From positions 30,704,709 to 30,768,708 of the forward strand of contig CM059197.1 in NCBI GenBank assembly GCA_030323885.1: 64,000 nucleotides of DNA. Reading direction: 5' to 3'. A program made the translations under genes and the position numbers. This stretch comes from Branchipolynoe longqiensis (taxonomy: Eukaryota > Annelida > Polychaeta > Phyllodocida > Polynoidae). Under the pieces are notes generated by a model. That model made no database searches, was not told the DNA's origin, and saw only the letters and a program-made list of their open reading frames with translations. Of the stretch, positions 10,783 to 21,822 are shown in pieces. How positions within the stretch are numbered: the first letter of the stretch is position 1; every line of letters begins with the position of its first letter.

Positions 10783-11117
10783 TCGCGTTGGCCGAATCGG
10801 TAGAGTGCCAGGCTCCCGTGCAGGAGATCGGGAGTTCGGTTCCTGGTCGAGTCAAACCGATGACTTATAAAATTTATACTTGTCGCTACCTAGCCTGGCG
10901 CTCGGCACTAATTGTCCATGACAAGGACTGGTTAGCCTGGCATCAGGATAATGTGACCGTGTGGGATATCAGGTCATGGTGCTGATGGCCTGGTCTCCCA
11001 GTGGAGCAGCACTATAAAGTCACCATGAGTGCACACTATCACAAGTCGGTATCTGTCGTGAGAAAAGTGACATGACCTTAGATGTTGTTAGGACGTAAAA
11101 GAACAACAAAGAAAACA
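10783..11117 (+). mobile_element. tSINE-A, full length, head type 2
   Basis: Head GGCCGAATCGGTAGAGTGCC with GAGATCGGGAGTTCGGTTCC, then GAGTCAAACCGATGACTTA, body and tail (GACCTTAGATGTTGTTAGG). It ends in an AACAAC-type tract. Confidence 0.85.
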
Positions 11118-11306
11118 TCCATAGCACACAGATCCACGGTTTACTTCTTTTTAAAGAACATCATAAATCTCTTATTTTAATAAGGTTTTGTTTAAAAAAA
11201 TACCAATAGATTCATTTCAAAACACCTAGTGTCTCCTGAGAACAGTAGAAACGTAAGCATGCTTCATGTCTCCCCTCAGATGGGGTGGGTTTCTGTAAAT
11301 TTACTC

Positions 11307-11637
11307 TTAAAGTTGCACAGTCCCAAAACAATTATCTAGATTTGATTCTTCATATCTAACTTAGATACTGGTTCACTTATTATTCACTTGTCACCACACA
11401 GAAGGGAATACTGAGGCGATTTAACGGAACCTGTTACTGCAGGACCCTATGGTGTCAGAGTTTTAGCATGCATGCCAACATTAAGTGTTCATTATTGCAC
11501 TTTGAATATCAAAAAAGTTGGTTATTTAAAATAAAAGTTACTCCACGCTAAAGTAAGGTAGATTATAACAATCAACCGAATATATTTATCTCAGAAAATT
11601 AACAGAAACTCAAAACGATTGGACTATGCAACTTTTA
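11307..11637. mobile_element. K2 MITE
   Basis: Left end TTAAAGTTGCACAGTC; right end reverses to AAAAGTTGCATAGTCCAATC. Interior markers shared with K3-K6 are TTTGATTCTTCATATC, GGTTCACTTAT, AGAGTTTTAGCATG and AAGTAAGGTAGATTATAAC. It lost ~15 bp near the left end. Confidence 0.75.
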
Positions 11638-11985
11638 CGGGGCATGAATAGTTAGATAAATAACAAGATGAAAACATGAAGACAACAAAGAAGAGAAAAA
11701 AGTCGATGAATTGTTAATAACAGTCTCCACGTGAGATGCAGCTTCTCACCCTGGGTCGCACCTCTAAGGTGCACCCGCACTACGCCAGTACGGTGCAACA
11801 CCTAGTCATGGATAACATCATCAGAGCGGGACCAGCAAGGGCTACATCAGAGAATGGCTCCCAGAGGAGTAATCTCACACTGCCAGATAAAGGAACACAG
11901 CAGGTTGGTCCCAGGAGGACGGCGGCCCGGCACCGGCGACGCCACTGCACATGCGCACTAAAGGGGCCCGATGGAACCTTATCAC
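11638..11985. other. Unassigned DNA between two K elements
   Basis: GC content rises towards the right (GGCGGCCCGGCACCGGCGAC). The short open frames here have no recognisable domain. Confidence 0.35.
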
Positions 11986-12335
11986 TTAAAGCTGCATAGT
12001 CTGATGAAAACATCAAATTTTCAAAACTAAAACATTTATCTAGATTTGATTCTACATATCTGACTTAGATACTGGTGCACTTATCAAACATTTGTTACCC
12101 CACATATAAAGTGGAATACCGGCCCAATTAATGAAGTCTATGGTGTCACTTTTGGCATGCTTGCCACAATTAATTTGGTACGTTTGCATCTCGGAAATCT
12201 AAAAAAAAAGAAAGAAAAGCCATCTATAATAAAAGTTACTTCAAACTAAAGTAAGGTAGGTTATAAGGATCAGCATAATGTTTTACTTTTATCTTAAAGA
12301 AATGACAGAAACTCAAAATCATCAGACAACTTTAA
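11986..12335. mobile_element. K3 MITE
   Basis: TTAA on both outer edges. Left AGCTGCATAGTCTGATG; the right end reverses to AGTTGTCTGATG, missing a few bases of the consensus. Same interior order as K5. Confidence 0.78.
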
Positions 12336-12419
12336 AGGCTTTGGTGCAGGCTTTTTGCTTCTGTGGTTTTTTTTTCTCCTGTTGGTGTTTTATTCATCAG
12401 AACGATCCTAGAAGCATAA

Positions 12420-13239
12420 AGGCCCTGTCACACTACGACGTTTCCGCCGGCGCGCCGGCAACGCGCAAAATATTTGCAACCGTCGGCACGCGTCCAACTC
12501 TTCGGCGCTTTGGGAGAAAGTTTGACGCGGCGCAGCGTGTTAGTAGCATGCTATAAGCGCGCGGCCAACGCGTTTCGACATGCAGCAGAACAACATGTCA
12601 ACGTCTCACCAGCGGGTTCCCAGCGTGTCATCAGCGTGTTGTCGGCGCACTGCCGGCGCATTGACGGCGCGTTGGTGTCGCGTTAGTACTGTGTCAAGGC
12701 GTACATACCCGCCAGCAACACGTTAGGACGTGCCTGCAGCGCATCCACACCGCGCGGCCAACGCGTCCAGGCACGCCGGCAACACGTCCAATGCGCCGAG
12801 ATACGCTGGAGCAACGCCAATAGCGCGCCCACTACCCGTCGATGGGACGTTACGGACACGCTGACGGAACGGTCGCATTTTGGGGGAAAAAAAGCCAACG
12901 TTACCTGACGTTGATCAACGGTCTGCCAGCGTTCTGCCGGCGCGCCACCAACGTGTGTCAACGTGTTGCTAACGCATCCGTAACACGCCCACCAACACGC
13001 TGCCACGCGTTGCGGCCCGTCGAAAGTTTTGTGCAAGCACAAAACCTTGACGCGGCTCGACGTGCGCCGACGTGTCCATTCACACGTTGCTATGTACCGA
13101 CGCGCCGGTAACGCACCGGTAACGCGCCGGCATCGCGCCGGTAACGTACCGGACGTGTACCAACGTTTTGAACAAAAACCCAACCTGTCAAAGCGCGTCA
13201 AAGCGCGTTGGTGAGAAACGTCGTAGTGTGACAGGGCCT
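12420..13239. mobile_element. FB3, 820-bp fold-back MITE with GCGCCGGC words
   Basis: Both ends read GGCCCTGTCACACTACGACG, then TTTC. Flanks are TAA (left) and TTA (right). The interior is extremely CpG-rich, made of GCGCCGGCAACG, CAACGCGT and ACGTGTC words on both strands, so all frames are accidentally open (up to ~200 codons). The central palindrome at 13021-13048 (core GTTTTGTGCAAGCACAAAAC) is shared with FB4 and FB10. Confidence 0.85.
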
Positions 13240-13249
13240 TTAGATGTAA

Positions 13250-13771
13250 TGGTGCTGTCACATTATGACATTTCTCGCCAACGCACGTCGACATATGTGA
13301 TTTTTTGGCGCAACATCAGGATACGTCAGGAAGCATTACGTGCGCGTTAGGCACGCGTTGGTATTCATTCATCTACAGCGACGGTCGGCGTTGCACGTCA
13401 GGTGATCGACGAAGTTTTGTGCTTGCACAAAGCTTTGGACGCGTGACAACGCACGGGTGCCAATATTATGGCGACTTGAGAAGCACGTAGACATCGCCGG
13501 AATAACGTTATGCGAACGATATGTACACGGCGCGTGCGCGTGAGGGTCATTCCCACACGTTGCGCCAAATGGTTGCTTTTTGTTGTTTTACGGCCTACCA
13601 ACATCTAAGATCATATCAGGACAGCACGCCAAACTTTTACCACAACATCGGCCGCACGCTACCAATATGTTGTGCTGACGCCGAAAAGTTTACCGTCTCT
13701 CGACGATTAAAAGTGATTATGCGCATTGGTGGCATGCTGGCGAGAAGCGTCGTAATGTGCCATAAGCACCA
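13250..13771. mobile_element. FB4, fold-back MITE carrying a SINE tail
   Basis: Left TGGTGCTGTCACATTATGAC; right reverses to TGGTGCTTATGGCACATTAC, with TAA at 13247-13249 and 13772-13774. Words are CAACGCACG and GCGTTGG types. Palindrome at 13413-13434. A tSINE-A tail lies inside at about 13581-13622 (minus). The same tail, in equivalent surroundings, is in FB10, so this subfamily spread after capturing it. Confidence 0.8.
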
Positions 13772-14016
13772 TAATGGCCATATGTACACACGTGCGAGCA
13801 CACACACTGGGCATAATATGTTATCTCTGACTAAGTTGCGTCAAATGAGATTTAGGAGGGCTAGACATACATATTCCTAGCACTTAAATTTGTTTTTGAT
13901 ATAGGTTAAGAAAACATCGATTTGATGTTGGATATTTGGAGATATGGCAGCATGGTCGGGTGAAGCATCAAATTTTAAAAACCAAAACAATTATGTAGAA
14001 TTTATTCTGGATATCT

Positions 14017-14060
14017 AACTTATGGTGCTGTCACATTATGACGTATCTCGCCGAGCCTGG
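14017..14060 (+). mobile_element. Stub of an FB4-type left end
   Basis: TATGGTGCTGTCACATTATG followed by ACGTATCTCGCCGAGCC matches the left ends of FB4 and FB10. No partner right end was found, so it is a truncated copy. Confidence 0.5.
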
Positions 14061-14340
14061 CCGGAGTTTTGCATTGAGGCTACTCCTCTCCAGTCAGGGT
14101 TTCCGCCAGAAAATAATTTCAGGGTTCGCAGAATGGGATGGGGAGGTTTTTGACAAATATTTTCCACATCACTCAGTCAATTATGAACACTGCTATGATT
14201 ACGTCATATACTAACAGATGGTGTTGTTGTCTCTGGCTCTTTGAAGAACCATGAAAAAGACCTCCCCCAACAATTGTGTAACCTGGCATTATTCCCTTAA
14301 TTGGTAAGTCCAGGTGTTTTCTGGTCCCGATGTTGGAAGA

Positions 14341-14380
14341 TTTGTTTGTTGGGGTTTTACGTCCTAGCAACATCTATGGG
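14341..14380 (-). mobile_element. tSINE-A tail-only fragment
   Basis: TTTTACGTCCTAGCAACATC preceded by TTTGTTTGTTGGGG. Only ~40 bp of tail. Confidence 0.6.
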
Positions 14381-14569
14381 ATGTTGGGGGAAGGAGGTCT
14401 TCAATAGGGAGGTTTTTAAATTTGGGTTATATTTGATGTAAATAACAGGTCGGGCGTGTGTAAACAGTCTGGTCGCTCTTAATTGCGACTAGTCTGGGCC
14501 GATCGGCGATTGGTCGTGATTGCCAGCAGTCACACCTATAGACTTATGTGTTGACCTGGTGTAACGATT

Positions 14570-15026
14570 TCAATTTCCCCCATTTTCAAGTTCCCCCGGG
14601 GAATCTGAAAACGTTTTCAGATTCCAGGGGGGGGGGGGAATTAAAAACAGTTTTCAGATTCCTACCCCTATTTTCAAATTCCCCCCTCTGGGAATTTAAA
14701 ATTGTTTAAAAAACTTTAAATTTTTTTTTTTAATTCAGACCTATAATATTTTTTTCTTAGCCATCTTGGAGACTTTTTGTGTCATTTGAGGTGAAATATG
14801 TTTTGTTGCACTAGTAATAATTTCCATTAATCTATTCTTTGTGTATTATTTTATTTGTCATGAAAAATAACTAAAAATAACTAAAAATAACAAGAAACAA
14901 CAAAAAATAACAAAAAATAACAAAAATAAAGAAAATTCCACAAAAATGGGGGGAGGGAAAGTTAAAACGAGGGAGGGAACTTGAAAACGTTAAAAAATCC
15001 CCATGGGATGAATTTGAAAACGTGCC
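14570..15026. repeat. Fold-back-like region with TTTTCAAATTCCC words
   Basis: The left side repeats TTTCAATTTCCCCC, TTTTCAAGTTCCCC and TCTGAAAACG. The right side has the inverse words GGGAACTTGAAAACG and GAATTTGAAAACG. The centre is AT-rich with an AAAAATAAC tandem at about 14866-14930. It resembles the FB architecture, but no clean ends or duplication were found. Confidence 0.5.
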
Positions 15027-15231
15027 TAGTGGTTGGCATTAATAGGATAGGGAAAGGATTGGTTAGCTCAGTGTATTGATAATGTGACTGAATGGGTTAT
15101 CAGGTCATGGTGGTGGCAGCCTGATTTCCCAGTGGGACAGTCACCATGAGTGCGCACTGTCACAAGGTACCCGTCCTGATATGACCTTAGATGTTGCCAG
15201 GACGTAAAACTCCAACAACCAACCAACCAAC
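15027..15231 (+). mobile_element. tSINE-A, 5'-truncated
   Basis: Starts inside the body (GGCATTAATAGGATAGGG), runs to the tail GATGTTGCCAGGACGTAAAA and ends in a (CAAC)n tract. Confidence 0.8.
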
Positions 15232-15708
15232 TTATGCGTTGATAGGGAAATGTTCGGCGAAAACCCCTTTCAAAAACTCGCCCAACGGTGGATCGGCAGA
15301 GGGCGGATCGGGGCCACGGGTGGAGGGCGCCGGTGATGTATGATTCCGCCGCCAGGGGGACACTCCGTTACGTCCAATGGCATTTCGCAACTCTTCCAGC
15401 ACAAACCGGCTTCGGTGTGGAGTTGGATGGAGTAGTAGCGGTGAGTCTTGGGGGTGTGTTTGGAGAGTGAAGTGGGAGAGGGGTGTTTGGTCGGGGCACC
15501 ACCGCCCCCCCGCCCCCCCCCCCCCCACTCCCCCCGCCCCTTTTACATCTCTCGTCTCTACACTGCCGAATCAATGGCCGTTCCGCAAAGTGGACGCACT
15601 TAACAAATCAACGACGCCAATTTGCTGCAACAACACACCCAATCATGTAATAGGCAAATTCAAAAGTCTACCCTTTCACGATCAACAATTAATGGTACGT
15701 ATTGTGTT
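15232..15708. other. GC-rich unassigned segment with CTCF-like site and C-run
   Basis: Includes a CTCF-core-like sequence CCGCCAGGGGGACA at 15349-15362. A C-rich low-complexity tract (about 15501-15541) follows. Sequence around 15330-15400 is distantly similar to 19340-19430 (…TTCCAGCAC), so an old duplicate is possible. Confidence 0.4.
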
Positions 15709-16312
15709 TTGCTGGTTGGTTGTTGGAGTTTTACGTCCTGGCAACATCTAAGGTCATATCAGGATAGGTGCGGACTTGTGACAGTGCACATTCATGGCGA
15801 CTTTATAATGCTACCCCTCGGGGAAAACAGGCTGCCAGCATCAGAACCTGATATCCCACGTACCTGACACTGAGCCAACCAGTCCTTGCCTTATCCTAAT
15901 AATGCCGAGCGCCTGGCTAGTGAGCGACAAGTATAAATTTTTAAGCCATTGGTTTGACTGGACCAGGGTTTGAACCCATGCATTCGAACGCCACTATCTA
16001 CCAAAACGTAATGGCCGGTACACACCTACCATTTACGATTCGCGCACTAAAACTCCCGATCTGCTTAAAACTGAAAACGGGCCGATTCGTTTTTCGAATC
16101 GCGAATCGTAATCGTAAGGCTAGCGCACACCTACCGTTTTAGCCCTAAAAAGTCGCGAATCGCAATCGGTAGGTGTGCTAGGGGAGTGCACACCTCACGA
16201 CTTTTGGGTAGTTTTAGATCGTATACGCTAGGTGGGTGCGGAAAAACGATCGTAAACGGTAGGTGTGTACCGGCCATAAGACGGACGCTCAACTCATTCG
16301 GCTATACCGTTT
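15709..16312 (-). mobile_element. tSINE-A split by FB14
   Basis: Minus-strand copy from the tail (TTGGTTGTTGGAGTTTTACG) through the body to the head at CTACCAAAACG. It resumes at 16280 with GACGGACGCTCAACTCATTC after FB14. The split gives a relative age: FB14 jumped after this SINE. Confidence 0.85.
16012..16276. mobile_element. FB14, fold-back MITE nested in a SINE
   Basis: Ends TGGCCGGTACACACCTACC on both sides. TAA at 16009-16011 and 16277-16279 gives a clean 3-bp duplication inside the SINE head. The interior matches FB13 (GATTCGCGCACTAAAACT, TTTTTCGAATCGCGAATCG). Confidence 0.88.
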
Positions 16313-17382
16313 TCTGCTGGTTGTGGGGCTGGGAGTGGGAGTGGGTGCGTATGTGTGTGTGTGGTGGTGGTGGGGGGGGTGGGGGGGTCAACCACAATGT
16401 AGGGGGCGCTCCCGTCGTTCATTCTACGCGGTGGAGTGCTGATGAGACGGGCCCCGGGTTTTTTCCAGTCGCCGCCTCCAAGCATAGGGCGCGTTGCATC
16501 ATCAGTTCGTCCCATCACAGTCACCTATCTGACCAATTAGTTCTACGCCCCCAAGTATTCTAATGAGACAGACTCGTCAGAGTCCACACACGCAGTGATA
16601 GGGCGGGGAGGGAGAGGTGTGGGGATCAGAGCCCCACCCCCAACTCACCCTCACCCCAACTCAGCCTACTTCGGGATCTTCCTAGAATACTGCTTATTTT
16701 GTGTCTATAAATAGGTGTTCTCAATGGCTTTAAAGCACCAATATATCAAATATTAGTAAAAATCGACCCACCATACAGATGATAGACCCAATGTACTAAC
16801 ATATCACCGACGACATATATATGGCTTTAAAAAAAACAACTCAAAAGATGTGAATATAAGTTAAATGACTATTCAACCCATATTTGCACACACATCAACA
16901 TCTTATTAAAATTTGATTTTTACCTGATAGGCATTATATTATTCGGGAGGTAAAACAAAATTGATTCTGCAAGCGTTCATAAAATTTAATCTAGCGAGTA
17001 TCACGGCCGACTAGACGTGGACCCCCCCCCCCCCCCCCCCCCCCACTACCTGCCATTACATCGATACGGGGGGGGGGGATATATGTTGATCCATATAACC
17101 CACTCACCACTGCGTTTATATATGACGTCACGCCACACGTGAGGTTTAATCACATTACCCACAAGTTGTTATTCACTCCACAGATTGTCGTCTGCTTTCG
17201 GGGGTTTTTTTTTAAAGAAGAAGAAAAGAACAATGAGCGAGAACTAACTAATTGTCGTCTGCTAGTTGCAGCAGACGACACTTGGCCTGGGGTGACGCGC
17301 ATGTGCGTTGTAATACAAAGGAAGCATTTTGCATTTATCGTATCATCTCATGGTGGTTGGAAACTGAAGAAACCTGAAGCAA
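16313..17382. other. Unassigned DNA with G and C homopolymers
   Basis: Holds a GT/G-rich tract (16346-16388), a ~23-bp C-run (about 17022-17044) and a 10-bp-stem hairpin TGTCGTCTGC/GCAGACGACA at 17253-17280. No gene recognised; the 131-codon frame crossing 17139-17534 runs into T3. Confidence 0.4.
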
Positions 17383-18136
17383 TAGACTACATCACGGTTC
17401 CAGCGGCGCAGTGCATTGTGGGATGCATCAGAGCAAAACAAACCCATGAGAAGCACATGGCACATGCTAATACACTGGATGCAGCTATGAAATCTGCTAG
17501 TTTCAGCTCATCTCAGCTCTTGTTTGAAACATAGAATACAAACTTAAAAAATATATATAATAAATTAAGACATTAATCTTTTATCCAGCATTGCATTTAC
17601 ATCAATATAATCAGCACATCTTATGCCATGTGCATTTAGATTTAGACAAATCTGGGCACTCAGGCTAGTGTTAGAGCCATAGTCAGTTTTACATATTTTC
17701 TTCATGTTTTTTATTTATATCCTATGGTTAATGACGTATGTAGAAATAGAAAATGAGTAGGGTTAATCAGATATTAGTTATATATTTCTTTGAAACAATT
17801 TTTTGTTGACACATTTGACATTTTAATATTTAGAACAAGAATTACTTCTGGCTAATCAACGGTGATGTAAACATCAGCCTATAAATTGACTGAAATTGTA
17901 TGTTTCTTAGCTCAAAATGCTTATTTATGGAGAGTTGTGTCTTAAACATATTCATTATATTATTATATTGCATCCTTCCGTCCATGTTTGTGCCAAATTG
18001 TTATGTATTTCTATTTATTTTGAACCAAATCGAAGGTTTGCCCTACGCGTATCGGCAAACTCAATGGCCGTACGCCTTTGCTTTGCTCCCAACCCCGTTT
18101 TCAGCGCATGCACAGTCGGAATCGTGATGTAGTCTA
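17383..18136. mobile_element. T3, ~754-bp TIR element
   Basis: Starts TAGACTACATCACGGTTCC; the right end reverses to TAGACTACATCACGATTCC. It has the fullest interior of the T family and lines up with T2 in inverse orientation and with the left part of T1. Confidence 0.82.
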
Positions 18137-18574
18137 TTGAACAGTGATAACCCCCCTTCAGGACCCCCTCCCCCCCACAACACCCCCCCCCCGCATCACA
18201 ACACCCCATCCCACAACAACCCATCCCACAACACCTCCCCCCAGAACACCCCTCCCCCCGCCACACACACAGAGCAAACCCACCCACTCACACACGCTCA
18301 AACACACTTCCAGTATTGATATTTAGGTGCCAGGGAATTTTCTACTTTATTTGTCACCGAGATGAGTGATATTGAACAACGACACCAAGCAAGTCAACAA
18401 CACCTGCCTTACGGACGCCGGGGGGTGCTCAACAAGTCCGTTGTGTAAATAGACTCTGCCTCGGGGGGAAAAATACCCAGATACTTTTCCAAATTCATGT
18501 GACAAACGTGTAAATATCCATCACTGCTGGTGGTAGGGTGATATTCTGTGCCCACATAGTAATATTACTACGGA
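18137..18574. other. C/CA-rich low-complexity and unassigned DNA
   Basis: 18150-18300 is CCCCACAACACC-type low complexity, producing proline-rich spurious frames. The rest is featureless. Confidence 0.5.
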
Positions 18575-19262
18575 AACCGGGCGCTGTGGTCGAATCAGTA
18601 GAGCGCAGGCCCTCACGTGATGGCGATCGGGAGTTCAATTCCCGGTCGAGTCAAGCCAATGACTTACAAAATTGATACTTGTCACTTCCTAGCTTGGCGC
18701 TCGACATTAATAGGATAGGGCAAGGACTGGTTAGCTCAGTGTCAAGATAATGTGACTAAGCGGGTTATCGGGTGATGATGCTGGCAGCCTGATTTCCCAG
18801 TGGGGCAGCACTATAAAGTCACCATGAGTGTGTGCTGTCACAAGTTTTGTTTGTTTGTTGTTGTTTTACATCCTAGCAACATCTAAGGTCATATCAGGAC
18901 GGGTACCGACTTGTGACAGTGCGCACTCATGGCGACTTTATATTGCTGTCCCACTGGGAAACCAGGCTGCCAGCACCATGACCTGATATCCCACTCAGTC
19001 ACATTATCCTGACACTGAGCCAACCAGTCCCTGCCCTATCCTATTAATGCTGAGCGCCTGGCTAGGAAGTGACAACTATCAATTTTTAAGTCATTGGTTT
19101 GACTCGACCAGGGTTCGAACCCACGACCCCACGATCTACCAGCACGGGAGACGGCCTCTCTAACTCATTCGGCCATCCCGCCTGGTCTGTCACAAGTCAG
19201 TGTCCATCCTGAAATGACCTTAGATGTTGCCAGGACGCTAAACTCCAACAACCAACCAAGTA
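18575..19262 (+). mobile_element. tSINE-A, head type 2, split by another tSINE-A
   Basis: Head GGTCGAATCAGTAGAGCGCA at the left. The body runs to TGCTGTCACAAGT (18845) and resumes at 19187 to the tail and CCAACCAACC end. Confidence 0.88.
18846..19186 (-). mobile_element. tSINE-A, full length, head type 1, nested
   Basis: Complete minus-strand copy (tail at 18846, head GGCCGAATGAGTTAGAGAGG at the right end). It has a perfect 11-bp target duplication CTGTCACAAGT at 18835-18845 and 19187-19197. This pair fixes the true ends of tSINE-A and its length (341 bp). Confidence 0.93.
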
Positions 19263-19728
19263 TCACTACATGATTATATAAGCTTATATTTCGACACGGT
19301 GGAACTAGGTCGGGGGGACGCTCACCAAGGGGTCTCAATCCATGATGGAGGACAACACAGATGATGCATGGTTCTGCCGCTAGGGGGTGCCCTCTACAAG
19401 ACCCAATGACAGTTGCACACTCTTCCAGCACATTCATTGACTATACCACATGTTTAGTCACTCCCATCGGGCACCGCCCCCATTGTTACAACTGACAAGG
19501 TGAAGGTCGCGCTTCATCCTGGCACCCATGCACTCTACATATCGGACTGATTTCGCAGCAGGCTTCTGTGGTGCCGTAAATAATTCCGCAGATGTTGTAA
19601 TTTTGGAAGGCAGATGGTAGAAATGACGGCAAAGCTAAAACAAACGGAGCACAGCGTAGGGTGTTGTCACCTACAGGAAGTGAGGACTGTTTCTAATCAC
19701 AGGGGCGGGCGTCATGCCATGTACTTCA
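19263..19728. other. Unassigned DNA with CTCF-like site
   Basis: CCGCTAGGGGGTGC at 19377-19390 is close to the CTCF core. Other than weak similarity to 15330-15400, nothing was recognised. Confidence 0.4.
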
Positions 19729-20235
19729 AAACTACCCTCCCCATGTGACTAACACAGATATATATGTGAAACTACCCTCCCATGTGACTAACACAGATAG
19801 ATATGTGAAACTACTCTCCCATGTGACTAACACGATAGATATGTGAAACTGCCCTCCCATGTGACTAACATGATAGATATATGAAACTACCCTCCCATGT
19901 GACTAACACATATATATGTCAAACTATCCTCCAATGTGACTAGCATGATAGATGTATGAAACTACTCTCCCATGTGACTAACACAGATAGGTATGTGAAA
20001 CTACCCTCCCATGTGACTAACATGATATATATATGAAACTACAGTCCCATGTGACTAACACAATAGATATGTGAAACTACCCTCCCATGTGAGTAACACA
20101 TAGATATGGAAACTACCATCCCATGTGACTAACACAATATGTGAGACTACGCTCTCATGTGACTGATACATATAGATAGGTGAAACTACCCTCGCACATG
20201 ACTAACACACATAGATATGTGAAACTACCTTCCCA
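19729..20235 (+). repeat. ~40-bp minisatellite, about 12-13 copies
   Basis: Unit: CTACCCTCCCATGTGACTAA then CACAGATAGATATGTGAAA. Copies vary in length by a few bases (38-42) and at scattered sites. The array runs directly into a truncated tSINE-A. Confidence 0.88.
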
Positions 20236-20471
20236 TGCTGCCCCACTGGGAAATCAGACCACTGGCACCATGACCCGATATTACACTCAGTCACATTATC
20301 CTAACACTGAGCCAACCAGTCATTACCCTATCCTATTAATTCAGAGCACCAGGCTAGGAAGCGACAAGCATCAATTATTAAGTCATTGGTTTGACTCGAC
20401 CGGGAACCAACCTCCCTACCTTCCGCATGCGAGCCGCGTGCTCTATCGATTATGCGACCGTGCCCTGTGGT
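20236..20471 (-). mobile_element. tSINE-A lacking its tail, head type 2
   Basis: Starts in the body (GCTGCCCCACTGGGAAATC) and ends with the type 2 head (CCGCATGCGAGCCGCGTGCT). The tail side is replaced by the minisatellite. Confidence 0.78.
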
Positions 20472-20968
20472 AGAATTAGGGATTCCAGCCTTAAATTGTC
20501 CAACAAGTACGTATATACTGCATGCACCACGAGTCAGCCTCTTCTCCAGGTGTCCACACGCCCTCGATGTAACCATAGTAACCGTTCAGAAAACCATAGC
20601 AACCGATCAGAAAAGTTTTTCTCACAGACGAGCTGTAGCCCATTTCCCAGAAATCACTGCGGGTGGAAAACGAACTACAGGATGCAAGAGAGAGCATTTC
20701 ACAAGAGAGAACAAGAAAATCGTCGCTCTATACGTGCGATCCCAATCCATTAGGGTGACCGGGGAAACTATTGTGTTAGGTTCGCTTTCCCCTAGTGCTA
20801 ATGGAGTTGGGCACCAACATTCACCCTCCCACCCACCCACCCACCTGCTCACTCGTCCAGCCACTCCCACATAATATATTCTTTTGTACCAGCCAATTTT
20901 ATAAGCATAAGACTTCCCCAGTCATGGGTTATTTTTAGTTGTTTTTTTAATTGCTTATTTCAAATTCC
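20472..20968. other. Unassigned DNA
   Basis: Short CCCAC tandem at 20824-20850 and a near-duplicate AACCATAG/CAACCGATCAGAAAA pair at 20571-20615. The 140-codon frame here has no recognisable domain. Confidence 0.35.
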
Positions 20969-21241
20969 GTCACCCTGGTCGAGTCAAAGCAATGACTTAA
21001 AAATGTGTATTTGTCGCTTCCTAGCCTGGCGCTCGACATTATTAGGATAGAACAACAACTGGTTAGCTCAGTGTCAGGAAAATGTGACTGAGTGGGATAT
21101 CAGGTCATAGTGCTGGCAGCCTGGTCTTCCAGTGGGGCAGCACTATAAAGTTGCCATGAGTGCGAACTGTCACAAGTCGGTACCTGTCCTGATATGACCT
21201 TAGATGTTGCCAGGATGTAAAACAACAACAAACAAACAATC
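20969..21241 (+). mobile_element. tSINE-A, headless
   Basis: Begins at the head/body junction CTGGTCGAGTCAAAG and ends in AACAACAACAAAC. Confidence 0.82.
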
Positions 21242-21414
21242 AAATTCTGTCCATTTTTCTTTTCAAGCAAATTTTCATCAACTTATTTTGCAATGACAAC
21301 GATGTACTTATTTTCCTATCACATTGATATGAGTATTAATTCACGTAAGACAATTCTTTCATTATTCGTTCATTGCTTTGTGTAGTCCCGCGTCATGTTA
21401 ATATGAGCACTTCC

Positions 21415-21516
21415 TATTATTAATTCCTTCCATAATAATTAGCAAACAGAACATAACAGAAACGAGACAAGTCAGATTCGTATGGATCGAGCCTATAACT
21501 CTGGATGGCCCTTTAA
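21415..21516 (-). repeat. DIRS split repeat B, outer copy
   Basis: Shares TAATAATTAGCAAACAGAAC and GACAAGTCAGATTCGTA with the copy at 21722-21822, at roughly 90% identity by eye. Confidence 0.88.
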
Positions 21517-21535
21517 ACCTACCATTAATTTTATT

Positions 21536-21691
21536 GAACTAAACCATTGGCGAAATGGGCCATTAGTAGGTGGGTGAGACGCCGCCTGGAGGAAAGGAGG
21601 GGAATTAGGGGAGCTGCTTGGAAGCAGACCTCCCAGTCACCAGGTCACACCCCAGCCTCCAGTAACCCATAGTAGAAAGCAACATATCAAA
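21536..21691 (-). repeat. DIRS split repeat A, inner copy
   Basis: Pairs with 24169-24325: both hold TTGGCGAAATGGGCC, GCCGCCTGGAGGAAAGGAGG and GGAGCTGCTTGGAAGCAG. Confidence 0.88.
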
Positions 21692-21721
21692 AGGAAAGGT
21701 TACAGAAGCAGTCATCCTCAC

Positions 21722-21822
21722 ATTATTAGTTCATTCCATAATAATTAGCAAACAGAACATAACAGAATCGAGACAAGTCAGATTCGTAAGGATCGAGCCT
21801 ATAAATCTGGCTGGCCCTTTAG
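21722..21822 (-). repeat. DIRS split repeat B, inner copy
   Basis: Immediately follows the recombinase stop (the ORF ends at 21819, overlapping the repeat by 4 bp), as in other DIRS-like elements. Confidence 0.85.

Noticed and set aside
12683..13294. 203-codon minus-strand open frame
   Set aside because: It lies across the FB3/FB4 word fields. CpG-rich words lack stop codons, several frames on both strands are open there, and no domain is visible.
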